NCBI GenBank assembly: GCA_944363525.1
Contig: CALVUF010000004.1
Location: 17,139 to 81,138, forward strand
Source: an uncultured Bacilli bacterium
GTDB taxonomy: Bacteria > Bacillota_I > Bacilli_A > RFN20 > CAG-826
DNA length: 64,000 bases
Direction: 5' to 3'
In this document: positions 39,768 to 47,166 of the stretch, one piece after another
Numbering within the stretch: the first letter of the stretch is position 1
Layout of the letters: each line of letters begins with the position of its first letter
Translations under genes and position numbers: made by a program
The notes under the pieces: model-generated
Databases searched by the model: none
Told to the model about the DNA's origin: nothing
The model's input: the letters and a program-made list of their open reading frames with translations, nothing else

Positions 39768-41652
39768 CGGGTTTATAGAACATGTAGTAGTTCTTTAACT
39801 CAAAGCCGAGCTTGGTGTATAAAGGACGGCCGGCCCTTGAGGATTCGAGGTAGATTTTGCCAACCCCGGCTGCTTTGGCTTCCTTCATTAATTGTTCCAT
39901 TATCAGCCGGCCAAACCCTCGCTTTCTTAAGGAGGAATCGACATAGACATTCATCAAGAAGGCCACTTTGCCGGATTTATTCTCGGGCGAGGGGAGCTCT
40001 TTTTGATAACAAATATCCCCTGATCCAACGATCCGGTCGCCATCGAATAGGCCATAAGCCACATGGCGTCCATTCTTCATTCCTTCGATGAATTCCTGCT
40101 TGTTCCTATCTTTTATTCGTTCCTGTTCTTTTTGGCTATAGACCGAGTAGCAAGCGAACACTTCGAGGAGGACTTTCTGTCTTTGGTTAGCCCAGGACTC
40201 CGCTTCGTTAAGCGCGAATTTCCGCAGGTTGATTCGAAGCGCCCTTCGGTCGAGTTTGCCGTTTTCGGTCAAAGGCATCTTATCGAGGAAGGCGAAATAC
40301 TCCGGGATCATGTAGGACGGGAGATAGGCCCCGAGTTCTTTTCTTATCTGTTCTTCACTAAAGCAGGAGACCAAGCAGGCCTTAAGGTGGGCCAGCCCTT
40401 CGTTGTCGAAGATCGTGACCACCGCCGCATCGCGGGCCAACCCTTTGTTGAGAATGGTGTTCTCGACCTCCATCGGCTCGACCCGTCGGCCGTATATCAT
40501 GACCTGGGCATCGCTCCGCTTCAGGAAGTTGAGGTTGCCTTCTTCATCATAATAGGCGAGGTCACCGCTTCGGAAGACGGGGAGGCCATCGACGGTGACG
40601 TAACCTTGCTTTATATTGCCGACATAGCCTAAACCAACGCCAGCCCCTTGGATGATGATCTCTCCGGTTTGGTTAGGCTTGTCGATTTTTTGCCCGTTCT
40701 TTTCTAAATAGACTTCATATCCTTTGATTGCTTTCCCGATCGGGAAGGTCCCGTCTTGGTTTGGGGTCCGGGTGGTGCAGTCGCAATAGGTGCAGCAGAC
40801 GGTGGTCTCACTCGGCCCATAGGTGTTATAGACTTGGACCTTATTCCGGAGCTTATTGACATAAGAAGCGCGCAAAACGTCGCCGCCAGAGACGAATAAA
40901 CGGAAACATGAGGGCAAATCCTCCCTCTCGTTCCATTCTTTGAATAAATAGGGGAAGGAAGAGACGATGGTGACGCCATTTTTGCTGCAAAACCTAAATA
41001 ACTTATCGGTATTTTGTTTGGCTTCCTCGCTGGGAATGGCTAAGCATGCCCCGTTAAGCAAAGAGGCAAAAACCTCTTCGGTGAAGATATCGAAGGTACA
41101 GACCGAATGCTGCAGCATGGCGTCTTGTTCGCTTAGATGGAATTCGTTATTAAAGGCTTCGACGTAACCAAGGATATTGTCCTCGCTGATCATCACCCCT
41201 TTGGGCTTGCCGGTCGAGCCGGAGGTGAAGAGGATATAGGCTAAGTTAAAGTCCCCGGTGGGCTCTTGCCCTTGATCAGGGCCGTCTTTTCCTAACTGAG
41301 GCAACGAGGGGCAGAGATTGGGATTTGGGAAATCGAGGAAAAGGCAATCGGCTTCCCCAATCGCCATCATTGATTCGATGCGCTTAAGCGGGAAATCCGG
41401 TTCAGCGATGATATAGGCTAAACCTAATTTCAAGGTGGCGAAGATAGCTGCCAGTTGACTCGCCCCGTGTTGCATGACGATTCCGACCCGCTTAGCTTCC
41501 GGGGGAATCTTGCGGCTGTAAGCTTCAATTAGAGATAAAAACTCGGAGTAGGTATAGTCCTTAGCCTCGGTCTTTAGGCAAATCGCCTCGGGTTTGGCTT
41601 TGGCGATACATAGGAAACGTTCGTAGATTTTCACCCGGCTATTGTAGACCAT
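39754..41652 (-). CDS. Amino acid adenylation domain fused to a GNAT acetyltransferase, no carrier domain
   Basis: 632 residues. Residues 1-480 form an ANL adenylation domain: A3 LFTSGSTGKPKGV (141-153), A4 with Phe187-Asp188 (the Asp that binds the alpha-amino group in amino-acid-activating domains), A5 NTYGPSETT (276-284), A7 FRSGDLAYY (360-368), A8 GRRVEPMEVE (388-397) and A10 with Lys466 (NGKLDRRAL). No thiolation domain follows; residues about 505-628 are a GNAT domain with the acetyl-CoA loop RKRGFGR (576-582) and RAGRPLYTKLGF. It should activate an amino acid and acylate an amine, perhaps directly on the aminoacyl adenylate or on a separate carrier. Not DltA: no dlt genes nearby. Coupled to the esterase gene. 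Confidence 0.85.
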   Translation of the reverse strand: MVYNSRVKIYERFLCIAKAKPEAICLKTEAKDYTYSEFLSLIEAYSRKIPPEAKRVGIVMQHGASQLAAIFATLKLGLAYIIAEPDFPLKRIESMMAIGEADCLFLDFPNPNLCPSLPQLGKDGPDQGQEPTGDFNLAYILFTSGSTGKPKGVMISEDNILGYVEAFNNEFHLSEQDAMLQHSVCTFDIFTEEVFASLLNGACLAIPSEEAKQNTDKLFRFCSKNGVTIVSSFPYLFKEWNEREDLPSCFRLFVSGGDVLRASYVNKLRNKVQVYNTYGPSETTVCCTYCDCTTRTPNQDGTFPIGKAIKGYEVYLEKNGQKIDKPNQTGEIIIQGAGVGLGYVGNIKQGYVTVDGLPVFRSGDLAYYDEEGNLNFLKRSDAQVMIYGRRVEPMEVENTILNKGLARDAAVVTIFDNEGLAHLKACLVSCFSEEQIRKELGAYLPSYMIPEYFAFLDKMPLTENGKLDRRALRINLRKFALNEAESWANQRQKVLLEVFACYSVYSQKEQERIKDRNKQEFIEGMKNGRHVAYGLFDGDRIVGSGDICYQKELPSPENKSGKVAFLMNVYVDSSLRKRGFGRLIMEQLMKEAKAAGVGKIYLESSRAGRPLYTKLGFELKNYYMFYKPDGTR

Positions 41653-41698
41653 TTCGAGTTTTATTGAATATGGCTATATAAAAAGGAACAACAATAGC

Positions 41699-41755
41699 GT
41701 CTTTGAAATAAGTTCAATGTCTCATTGAAGTGACTTTGAAGTAGACATTGAAGTA
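41699..41755 (+). repeat. Upstream copy of the 57-bp direct repeat bracketing AlbA_2 gene 2
   Basis: From GTCTTTGAAATAAGTTC to GACATTGAAGTA. The same sequence, with one T missing, recurs at 43279-43334 just after the gene. It contains the first three TTGAAGT units of the array. Confidence 0.9.
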
Positions 41756-41800
41756 ACCCTGAAGTAAGCATTGAAGTCTGATTGAAGTTAACGTTGAAGT
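41725..41800 (+). repeat. Phased TTGAAGT array (7 units, 11/12-bp spacing)
   Basis: TTGAAGT at 41725, 41736, 41748, 41771, 41782 and 41794, with one variant CTGAAGT at 41759. Start-to-start distances are 11, 12, 11, 12, 11, 12. A half-inverted TTCAATG lies at 41713. It ends 42 nt before the gene start. The regular spacing suggests cooperative protein binding on one face of the helix, as in iterons. Confidence 0.85.
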
Positions 41801-41842
41801 TTCCGATATAAATGGTAAGATTTAACCGATGGAGGTTGAATT

Positions 41843-43279
41843 ATGCTGCTTAAAGAGATTTACCCCTTATTCCAAGTTGAGGATAACAACGTTGAGTGCA
41901 AACTTCGTCTTAACGAAGATTCCTTTTCTTGGCTAAAAACGGTCGCGGGCTTCGCCAATTGCCATGGGGGTCTTTTATTCGTCGGAGTCAAACCGGATGA
42001 TTTTTCTCTTGCTGGCATGGACTTGTCGACGATCGATAAGCAAAAGCAACTCTTTTATCAAAACGTCAAGAACCGTATCGAAGGCGATTTGGATATCAAA
42101 ACCGATCTTCTCGCTTATTCTGATTCCGGAAAAGACCTTTACGTTCTGAAGATTAGTATCGCTGAGGCGTGCATGAAACCGGTTATTCTTATGCATCAAG
42201 GTTTTCCGCTGGTATTTGTTAGGAACGACGGATTCACCTCCCCAGCAACCCAGGAAGAACTGATTTTCATGTCGACCCATAACCAACCCGTGAAGTTTGA
42301 CACGATAGCTAGTGACGTTCCGTTTGCTATCGACGATTTTCACGATTTGGATGACTTCCGATTTTCCCGGACCAATAAGCATTTGGACGTTAAAGAGTTG
42401 GAATCGCTTCCGTTTTTTGACCGGAACAAGAATCTGTATCGCGGTTCTTGCTTATTTCGCGACGTTTGTGACGAGCCCAACACGAAAATTGTTTGTTCGG
42501 TCTATCCTGGCTTAACCCGGGGGAGCGATTTGGTTATTGCCAGCAATGCCTTCGAGGGTAATTTGATCAAAGCTTATCGTTTTATGAATGAGTTTGTTCA
42601 GTCCCGAATGAACCACGGCTTTTTAAAAACTGGGGACGGTCGGATCGACATTGATGCCTTCCCCGAAAGAGCGTTGTTCGAGGCCATCATCAACTCTTTA
42701 GCCCATCGGGATTACTTCATTAATGGATCACAGATCTCCTTAGATATCTTTAAAGATCGCTTAGTCATTACCTCCCCTGGTTCCTATTACCAAAGCGGGC
42801 CCCTTTCGCCGACCTATGATTTGGCCCGCTTCGCCTCAAGACGGCGGAACGAATATATTTGCAACGTTTTCTGCTATTGCAAAGCGATGGAGGCTCGAGG
42901 CACGGGTTTTGAGAAGATCATCAGCGAGTATGCTTCCGCCGATGAACGCCATCGGCCGTTCATCTATTCGAAAAATTCGTTGTTTTCCATCGTCCTTCCT
43001 GATTTGACTTACGCTCCCGGGGTCAGCATTGAAGCGGATTCGATTTCCGTAATCGCGGAAAATCTTCTCCGTTCTAAATATGATTTGGACATCCTTTCCT
43101 ATTGTTATGGCGAGAACCGGGATGTGAAGGATATCGCGGCGCATCTTGGCCTAGCCAATTCATCTTATCTTCGGAATACCATCATCGGGCATTTAGTCCA
43201 AATCGGTTATCTAAATCCGATAAAGATCGGCAATGCCCAATGTTTCACCGCCAATAAAGGAAAAGTAACACTTAAATAG
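41843..43279 (+). CDS. AlbA_2-type putative DNA-binding/ATPase-like regulator (copy 2)
   Basis: 478 residues, intact. The N-terminal AlbA_2 domain shows NVECKLRLNEDSFSWLKTV and AGFANCHGGLLFVGVKPDDF; QGFPLVFVRNDGFTSPATQE closes it (to about 140). The middle resembles RecG-related HATPase_c_4 domains: FPERALFEAIINSLAHRDYF (about 273-292), DRLVITSPG and RGTGFEKIISEY. The C-terminus is a winged helix (KDIAAHLGLANSSYLRNTII). Such proteins are common single-gene regulators, some linked to mobile elements. GGAGGTTGAATT gives a normal ribosome binding site. It is bracketed by direct repeats and stands next to tRNA-Leu; third positions are AT-richer than in neighbours. Confidence 0.82.
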   Translation: MLLKEIYPLFQVEDNNVECKLRLNEDSFSWLKTVAGFANCHGGLLFVGVKPDDFSLAGMDLSTIDKQKQLFYQNVKNRIEGDLDIKTDLLAYSDSGKDLYVLKISIAEACMKPVILMHQGFPLVFVRNDGFTSPATQEELIFMSTHNQPVKFDTIASDVPFAIDDFHDLDDFRFSRTNKHLDVKELESLPFFDRNKNLYRGSCLFRDVCDEPNTKIVCSVYPGLTRGSDLVIASNAFEGNLIKAYRFMNEFVQSRMNHGFLKTGDGRIDIDAFPERALFEAIINSLAHRDYFINGSQISLDIFKDRLVITSPGSYYQSGPLSPTYDLARFASRRRNEYICNVFCYCKAMEARGTGFEKIISEYASADERHRPFIYSKNSLFSIVLPDLTYAPGVSIEADSISVIAENLLRSKYDLDILSYCYGENRDVKDIAAHLGLANSSYLRNTIIGHLVQIGYLNPIKIGNAQCFTANKGKVTLK

Positions 43280-43334
43280 TCTTTGAAATAAGTTCAATGT
43301 CTCATTGAAGTGACTTGAAGTAGACATTGAAGTA
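43279..43334 (+). repeat. Downstream copy of the direct repeat
   Basis: Starts on the last base of the AlbA_2 stop codon and matches 41699-41755 except for one missing T. Contains TTGAAGT at 43305, 43315 and 43327. Confidence 0.9.
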
Positions 43335-43369
43335 GGGCTTTTTATCGATTGTTTTCCTTTAGAGGATAA

Positions 43370-43397
43370 AGAAAACCGACCATTGGCTAGGTCGGTT
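43370..43397 (-). terminator. Terminator of tRNA-Leu (CAA)
   Basis: On the minus strand AACCGACC, 8-nt loop, GGTCGGTT, TTC TTT. It lies 12 nt beyond the tRNA end. Confidence 0.85.
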
Positions 43398-43408
43398 GAT
43401 CTTAATTT

Positions 43409-43495
43409 TGGTGCCCGAGGCCGGACTCGAACCGGCACGAGTTCATCACTCAGCGGATTTTGAGTCCGCCGCGTCTACCATTCCACCACACGGGC
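43409..43495 (-). tRNA. tRNA-Leu (anticodon CAA)
   Basis: 87 nt, class II. Anticodon stem GCGGA / TCCGC with loop CTCAAAA, long variable arm, T arm with GGTTCGAGTCC, CCA encoded (43409-43411). The acceptor GCCCGTG / CTCGGGC has a T6-T67 mismatch. Confidence 0.93.
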
Positions 43496-43504
43496 GCGAG
43501 GTGG

Positions 43505-43533
43505 ATTATATAACGGACCCTTCTCTTTGCCAA
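43505..43533 (-). promoter_or_regulatory. Promoter of tRNA-Leu (CAA)
   Basis: On the minus strand TTGGCA (43528-43533), 17-nt spacer, TATAAT (43505-43510), 9 nt before the tRNA. Confidence 0.85.
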
Positions 43534-43541
43534 AACTTTTC

Positions 43542-44192
43542 TTAGCCGACGTTAGTGAATTCGATCGCGTAGGCATAGGCCGCCCGGCCGATGTCCGGAT
43601 CGCTATTCTCAATCCGGAAGTAGGGATAGACGGCATCGAAATCATAGATCCATACGTATTCATTGTCCCCGCCGTGATCGCCTATCGGCTCGACTGAATA
43701 CTCGGTGGGGTTGACTTCATAACCGGCATAGACGATTGGCTTGGCGATAACCGGATTTTGAGGTCCTCTTTTATCGAGCAAAGTTATCATGACCCGGTTA
43801 TGACCTAAGGCATCGGTGTTATAGATCTCACCATCGAATTTATGTATTTGAATCGTCCCGGCATTGCTTCCGTTGCCTTGCTGGACGTAATTGAGGTGGA
43901 AACCGATCCCGTCGACTTCGATGTCGGTGTCCAATAAATAGGAACTTTGGCTGGTGGAGGGTATGGCTTCTCGGGTTAGGGATAGATCGGCCTTTTTCTC
44001 GATAGTGGAAGAACTTTCTTCTTCTATTGGGCTGCTGGAGGCTGTCGTTTCGATCGGATTATTAGACTCAGAAGGCGACTCCTCGGTTTTAGAAACGGAT
44101 GGGCTCTTACTGGGCTCGGGAGAAGAGGTGGAATCATTCGTCCTGCAGGAAACGAGCAGCAGGGGCAAAAGGAATAAACAAAGTTTTCTCAT
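43542..44192 (-). CDS. Lipoprotein of unknown function
   Basis: 216 residues. Signal peptide MRKLCLFLLPLLLVSC with lipobox Cys16, then a 55-residue Ser/Thr/Glu/Pro-rich linker, then a beta-rich domain (IEVDGIGFHLNYVQQGNG, HNRVMITLLDKRG) ending YAYAIEFTNVG. No enzyme motif. It is downstream of copA on the same strand but behind a terminator; a weak -10 (TACGAT, 9 nt before the ATG) and no ribosome binding site suggest a separate, possibly leaderless transcript. A copper link is not supported by its sequence (no His/Met clusters). Confidence 0.75.
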   Translation of the reverse strand: MRKLCLFLLPLLLVSCRTNDSTSSPEPSKSPSVSKTEESPSESNNPIETTASSSPIEEESSSTIEKKADLSLTREAIPSTSQSSYLLDTDIEVDGIGFHLNYVQQGNGSNAGTIQIHKFDGEIYNTDALGHNRVMITLLDKRGPQNPVIAKPIVYAGYEVNPTEYSVEPIGDHGGDNEYVWIYDFDAVYPYFRIENSDPDIGRAAYAYAIEFTNVG

Positions 44193-44208
44193 GGCTTGGC
44201 CATCGTAA

Positions 44209-44234
44209 CAAAAAACCTAGCGCGCGGCTAGGTT
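44209..44234 (-). terminator. Terminator of csoR-copA
   Basis: On the minus strand AACCTAGC-CGCGC-GCTAGGTT then TTTT; the stem begins in the copA stop codon. Confidence 0.85.
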
Positions 44235-44430
44235 ATTCGGCTTGGTAACCGGCGGCTTTGACGGCCTCGATCAGCTTTGTCTTATCGAGGTTATGGCCTT
44301 TGATGATGGCTTGTTTATTATCTAAGCTGACCTCGACGGAAGTAACGCCTTCGATTTTTTCTAAGGCTTCTTTGACGTGGGCGACGCAATGCATACACAT
44401 CATCCCGGTCACTTTGAGGGTGATTTTCAT
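44233..44430 (-). CDS. copZ: CopZ-like copper chaperone, probable internal start in copA
   Basis: Reading from the in-frame ATG at 44430 gives a 65-residue MKITLKVTGMMCMHCVAHVK... protein, the size and motif (MxCxHC) of free CopZ, which carries Cu(I) to CopA. AAGGAGGTG lies 6 nt before this ATG, a far better ribosome binding site than most genes here have, inside the copA frame. The likeliest reading is that copA and copZ were separate adjacent genes whose frames have merged, and that both the fusion and free CopZ are made. Two products from copA are known in E. coli by ribosomal frameshifting; here the means would be internal initiation. Confidence 0.6.
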   Translation of the reverse strand: MKITLKVTGMMCMHCVAHVKEALEKIEGVTSVEVSLDNKQAIIKGHNLDKTKLIEAVKAAGYQAE

Positions 44431-46806
44431 TTCCTTCACCTCCTTTCCTTCTTCAATGTTTATCGGGCAAGCGGTGGGATAGAAATCATCACTTAGCTGG
44501 ACATGGTTCTTTCGCCTCCCGCCTTTATCTAAGGAAATGAGGTTAAGCCGGAGGGCGTTCAAGACGACGGTCACCGAGCTTAAAGACATCGCGGCCGCGC
44601 CCATCCAGGGGCGCATCTTCGCCATCCCGAGGGCGGAGAACACCCCGGCGGCGATGGGGATCATGATGAGGTTATAGATAAAGGCCCAGAAGAGGTTTTC
44701 CTTGATGTTAAGCAAGGTCTTCCGCGATAGCCGGATGGCTTTGACCGCATCGGTTAATTTCGAGGAGGTGATGACGACATCGGCCGAATCGATGGCGATA
44801 TCCGATCCGGAACCAATGGCGATCCCAATATCGGCCTCGGTGAGGCTCGGGGCGTCGTTAATCCCGTCCCCAATCATGATGACTTTCCCTTTCTCCTTCA
44901 GTTTTCGGATGGCTTCGAGCTTGCCACCGGGAAGCAAGGAGGCGACGAAGTGGTCAATCCCGACGGACTTTGCGACCGCGGCGGCGACAGTCGGGTTATC
45001 CCCGGTCAGCATAACCGGGATGATGCCCATATTCTTTAAACTTTCGATGGCTTGCTTACTATCTTCCTTGATTTCATCGGCCGCCCCGATGGCTCCTAGG
45101 TAAAGGCCTTTTTTGGCAAAGAGAAGGGGGGTCGCTCCCGCCAAGGATATTTCCTCATAATCCTTTTTGGCCTGGTCAGTGCCGGCCCCGATTTCCCTTA
45201 ATAGATTTAGATTCCCGCCGTAAAAGGTTTCGCCTTTTATTTCCCCGGCCACTCCTTGACCGGGAAGGGAACGGAAATCCTTGATTTCCAAAAGATTGAT
45301 ATTGCGTTCTTGGGCGTATTTCCGGATAGCCTTGGCTAAGGGGTGCTCAGAGGCGGATTCTAACGAGAAAGCTAGGGATAAGAACTCGTTTTCGTCTAAC
45401 TTAGTTCGGATTTGCGAGACTTTCGGTTCGCCTTTGGTGATGGTCCCGGTTTTGTCGAGGACAGCGATCTCTGCTTTCCCGGTCGCCTCGAGGGCGGTCG
45501 CGGTTTTGAAGAGGATCCCTTGCTTGGCCCCTTTTCCCGAGCCAACCATGATCCCGACCGGGGTGGCCAGTCCTAAGGCGCAGGGGCAAGAGATGACTAA
45601 AACAGCGATACCTTTTTCTAAAGCATAGGTGAAAAGGGATTCCGATTCGAAGTTACTGGCTACGAAGTCCCTTCCGAATATCAACCAGAAACTAAAGACG
45701 ACTAAGGCGATGATGATTACCACCGGGACGAAAATGCCGGAGACCTTATCGGCAATCCGAGCGATTGGGGCTTTAGAGGAAGAGGCTTCCTCGACCATCT
45801 TAACGATTTGGCTAAGGGTCGTTTCTTCCCCAGTTCGGGTCGCGATGATGGTGAGGGCCCCGGTCTGGTTGATGGTGGCGGTATTCACCTCATCCCCGGC
45901 TTTCTTATCAACTGGCATCGATTCGCCAGTCAAAGAGGATTCATCGACTGAGGAATTCCCTTCGATGATCTTTCCGTCGGCCGGAAACGATTCGCCAGGA
46001 TAGATAACCAGTTCATCCCCGACTTTGATGTCTTCAACTCCAATATCTTGAATTTGGCCGTTTTGTTTCCGGTGGGCGGTTTTAGGGGCGAGGGAAAGGA
46101 GGGAAGAGAGGGCACTGGTGGTCTTGCCTTTGGAATAGCTTTCCAAGGTCTTGCCAACCGTGATGAGGGCGACGACCGTGCCGGCGGTCTCGAAGTTGAG
46201 ATTCATGGCGATGCCCATGACGGTATGGTAAGTGGCCGGGTCTTGATAACCGATCGGGCTCACGTAATAAGCCATCTCAATAAGGAGGACAAAGCTATAG
46301 ACGAAGGCGACCCCCGAGCCAAGGCTTACCAGGGTATCCATATTGGGAGAACGATGGATTAAGGCTTTGAAGCCGGAGACGAAGTAATGATGATTGATGG
46401 CCATGATGGCGAAGGCCATGACCATCTCCAGCAATCCGAGCAATAGGGGATAATCCATCAAGACCCCGATATTCCAATTAAGCATCGCCCCCATGGCGAG
46501 GTAGAACAAGGGGATGAGGATGATGAGTGAAGCGATGAGGCGATAGAGCAAGGGTTTGGTCTCGTCGGTTTTCTTTTCGGCCGGTTTGGCTCTCTCTCCG
46601 ATCATGGAAGCCCCATAGCCGGCTTTCTCAACCGCCTTGATTATCGATTCGATTGAGGCGGGGGAATCGAACTCAACCTTCATTGAGTTGGTCAAAAGGT
46701 TGACTTCGGCCTTCTTGACCCCCTCGAGCTTATTGACCGCTTTCTCGACTCTAGCTGAGCAGGCGGCGCAGGACATGCCGGTGATGGCGAAACGCTGCTC
46801 CGTCAT
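44233..46806 (-). CDS. copA: Copper-exporting P1B-type ATPase with a C-terminal CopZ-like domain
   Basis: 857 residues. N-terminal heavy-metal domain with GMSCAACSARVEKA (about 9-22), eight membrane segments, transmembrane metal motif CPC in VISCPCALGLATPVG (about 408), phosphorylation site DKTGTITKG (about 451), HP motif SEHPLAKAIR, and GDGINDAPSLTEADIGIAIG. CPC marks Cu(I) export. After the last membrane helix a linker (about 765-792) leads to a second HMA domain with TGMMCMHCVAHVKEALEKIEG, which looks like an attached CopZ chaperone. That domain has its own ATG and ribosome binding site (separate entry). The ATG overlaps the csoR stop. Confidence 0.95.
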   Translation of the reverse strand: MTEQRFAITGMSCAACSARVEKAVNKLEGVKKAEVNLLTNSMKVEFDSPASIESIIKAVEKAGYGASMIGERAKPAEKKTDETKPLLYRLIASLIILIPLFYLAMGAMLNWNIGVLMDYPLLLGLLEMVMAFAIMAINHHYFVSGFKALIHRSPNMDTLVSLGSGVAFVYSFVLLIEMAYYVSPIGYQDPATYHTVMGIAMNLNFETAGTVVALITVGKTLESYSKGKTTSALSSLLSLAPKTAHRKQNGQIQDIGVEDIKVGDELVIYPGESFPADGKIIEGNSSVDESSLTGESMPVDKKAGDEVNTATINQTGALTIIATRTGEETTLSQIVKMVEEASSSKAPIARIADKVSGIFVPVVIIIALVVFSFWLIFGRDFVASNFESESLFTYALEKGIAVLVISCPCALGLATPVGIMVGSGKGAKQGILFKTATALEATGKAEIAVLDKTGTITKGEPKVSQIRTKLDENEFLSLAFSLESASEHPLAKAIRKYAQERNINLLEIKDFRSLPGQGVAGEIKGETFYGGNLNLLREIGAGTDQAKKDYEEISLAGATPLLFAKKGLYLGAIGAADEIKEDSKQAIESLKNMGIIPVMLTGDNPTVAAAVAKSVGIDHFVASLLPGGKLEAIRKLKEKGKVIMIGDGINDAPSLTEADIGIAIGSGSDIAIDSADVVITSSKLTDAVKAIRLSRKTLLNIKENLFWAFIYNLIMIPIAAGVFSALGMAKMRPWMGAAAMSLSSVTVVLNALRLNLISLDKGGRRKNHVQLSDDFYPTACPINIEEGKEVKEMKITLKVTGMMCMHCVAHVKEALEKIEGVTSVEVSLDNKQAIIKGHNLDKTKLIEAVKAAGYQAE

Positions 46807-47093
46807 TTAAGCCTCCTCAGCAATTCAAAAGACTCAAGCAAAGCCGAGTCATCGCCGGCAAGGAGCTTATCCTTCACGCAGGTCAGCATATGGGTTTTGT
46901 ATACTTTGGTCGCGATTTCCCTAATCGCCCCCTCGACGGCGGAGATCTGATTGAGGACATCGCTGCAATAACGGTCATCCTCGATCATTTTTCTTATCCC
47001 CTCCATTTGCCCTTTGATCCGGGAGCAACGATTCAGGAGGTCGTTTTTCTCCGCTTCCTCGCGGGGTTTGTCTTTTTTCTTGCAGCAATCCAT
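46803..47093 (-). CDS. csoR: Copper-sensing repressor CsoR
   Basis: 96 residues, DUF156 fold of three helices. The Cu(I) ligands are present: Cys43 (RYCSDVLNQI), His68 and Cys72 (HMLTC). RCSRIKGQMEGIRKMIEDD matches the conserved helix-1 DNA-binding face. Apo-CsoR represses, and Cu(I) releases it from DNA. An operator-like inverted repeat lies within its promoter. It overlaps copA by 4 nt, so copA(Z) is under its control. Extra Cys and Lys at the start (MDCCKKKDK) are unusual. The transcript is predicted leaderless. Confidence 0.95.
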   Translation of the reverse strand: MDCCKKKDKPREEAEKNDLLNRCSRIKGQMEGIRKMIEDDRYCSDVLNQISAVEGAIREIATKVYKTHMLTCVKDKLLAGDDSALLESFELLRRLK

Positions 47094-47099
47094 GCCGCC

Positions 47100-47128
47100 A
47101 ATATATACCCACGGGGGGTATGTGTCAA
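47100..47128 (-). promoter_or_regulatory. csoR-copA promoter with CsoR operator in the spacer
   Basis: On the minus strand TTGACA (47123-47128), 17-nt spacer, TATATT (47100-47105). The spacer is filled by ATACCC-N5-GGGTAT (47105-47121), the usual form of a CsoR site. Six nt separate the -10 box from the csoR ATG. Confidence 0.85.
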
Positions 47129-47139
47129 AGGCGATGCTT

Positions 47140-47148
47140 TGTTATAAT
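47140..47148 (+). promoter_or_regulatory. Extended -10 promoter of the bile salt hydrolase gene
   Basis: TG-T-TATAAT (TATAAT at 47143-47148), 18 nt before the ATG, with ACGGAGGAA as ribosome binding site. The CsoR site ends 22 nt upstream, near the -35 position. Confidence 0.65.
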
Positions 47149-47166
47149 AAAGACGGAGGAAATCCT

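Noticed and set aside
39102..41652. Siderophore biosynthesis and release locus
   Set aside because: The esterase resembles Fes-like enzymes, but there is no carrier, condensation or aryl-acid gene, transporter or Fur-like site nearby.
39754..41652. DltA D-alanine ligase
   Set aside because: There is a C-terminal GNAT domain and no dltB, dltC or dltD neighbour; the LtaS-like gene is more than 11 kb away.
41699..41800. CRISPR-like array
   Set aside because: Units are 7 bp with 4-5 bp between them, far too short for repeat-spacer structure, and no cas genes are present.
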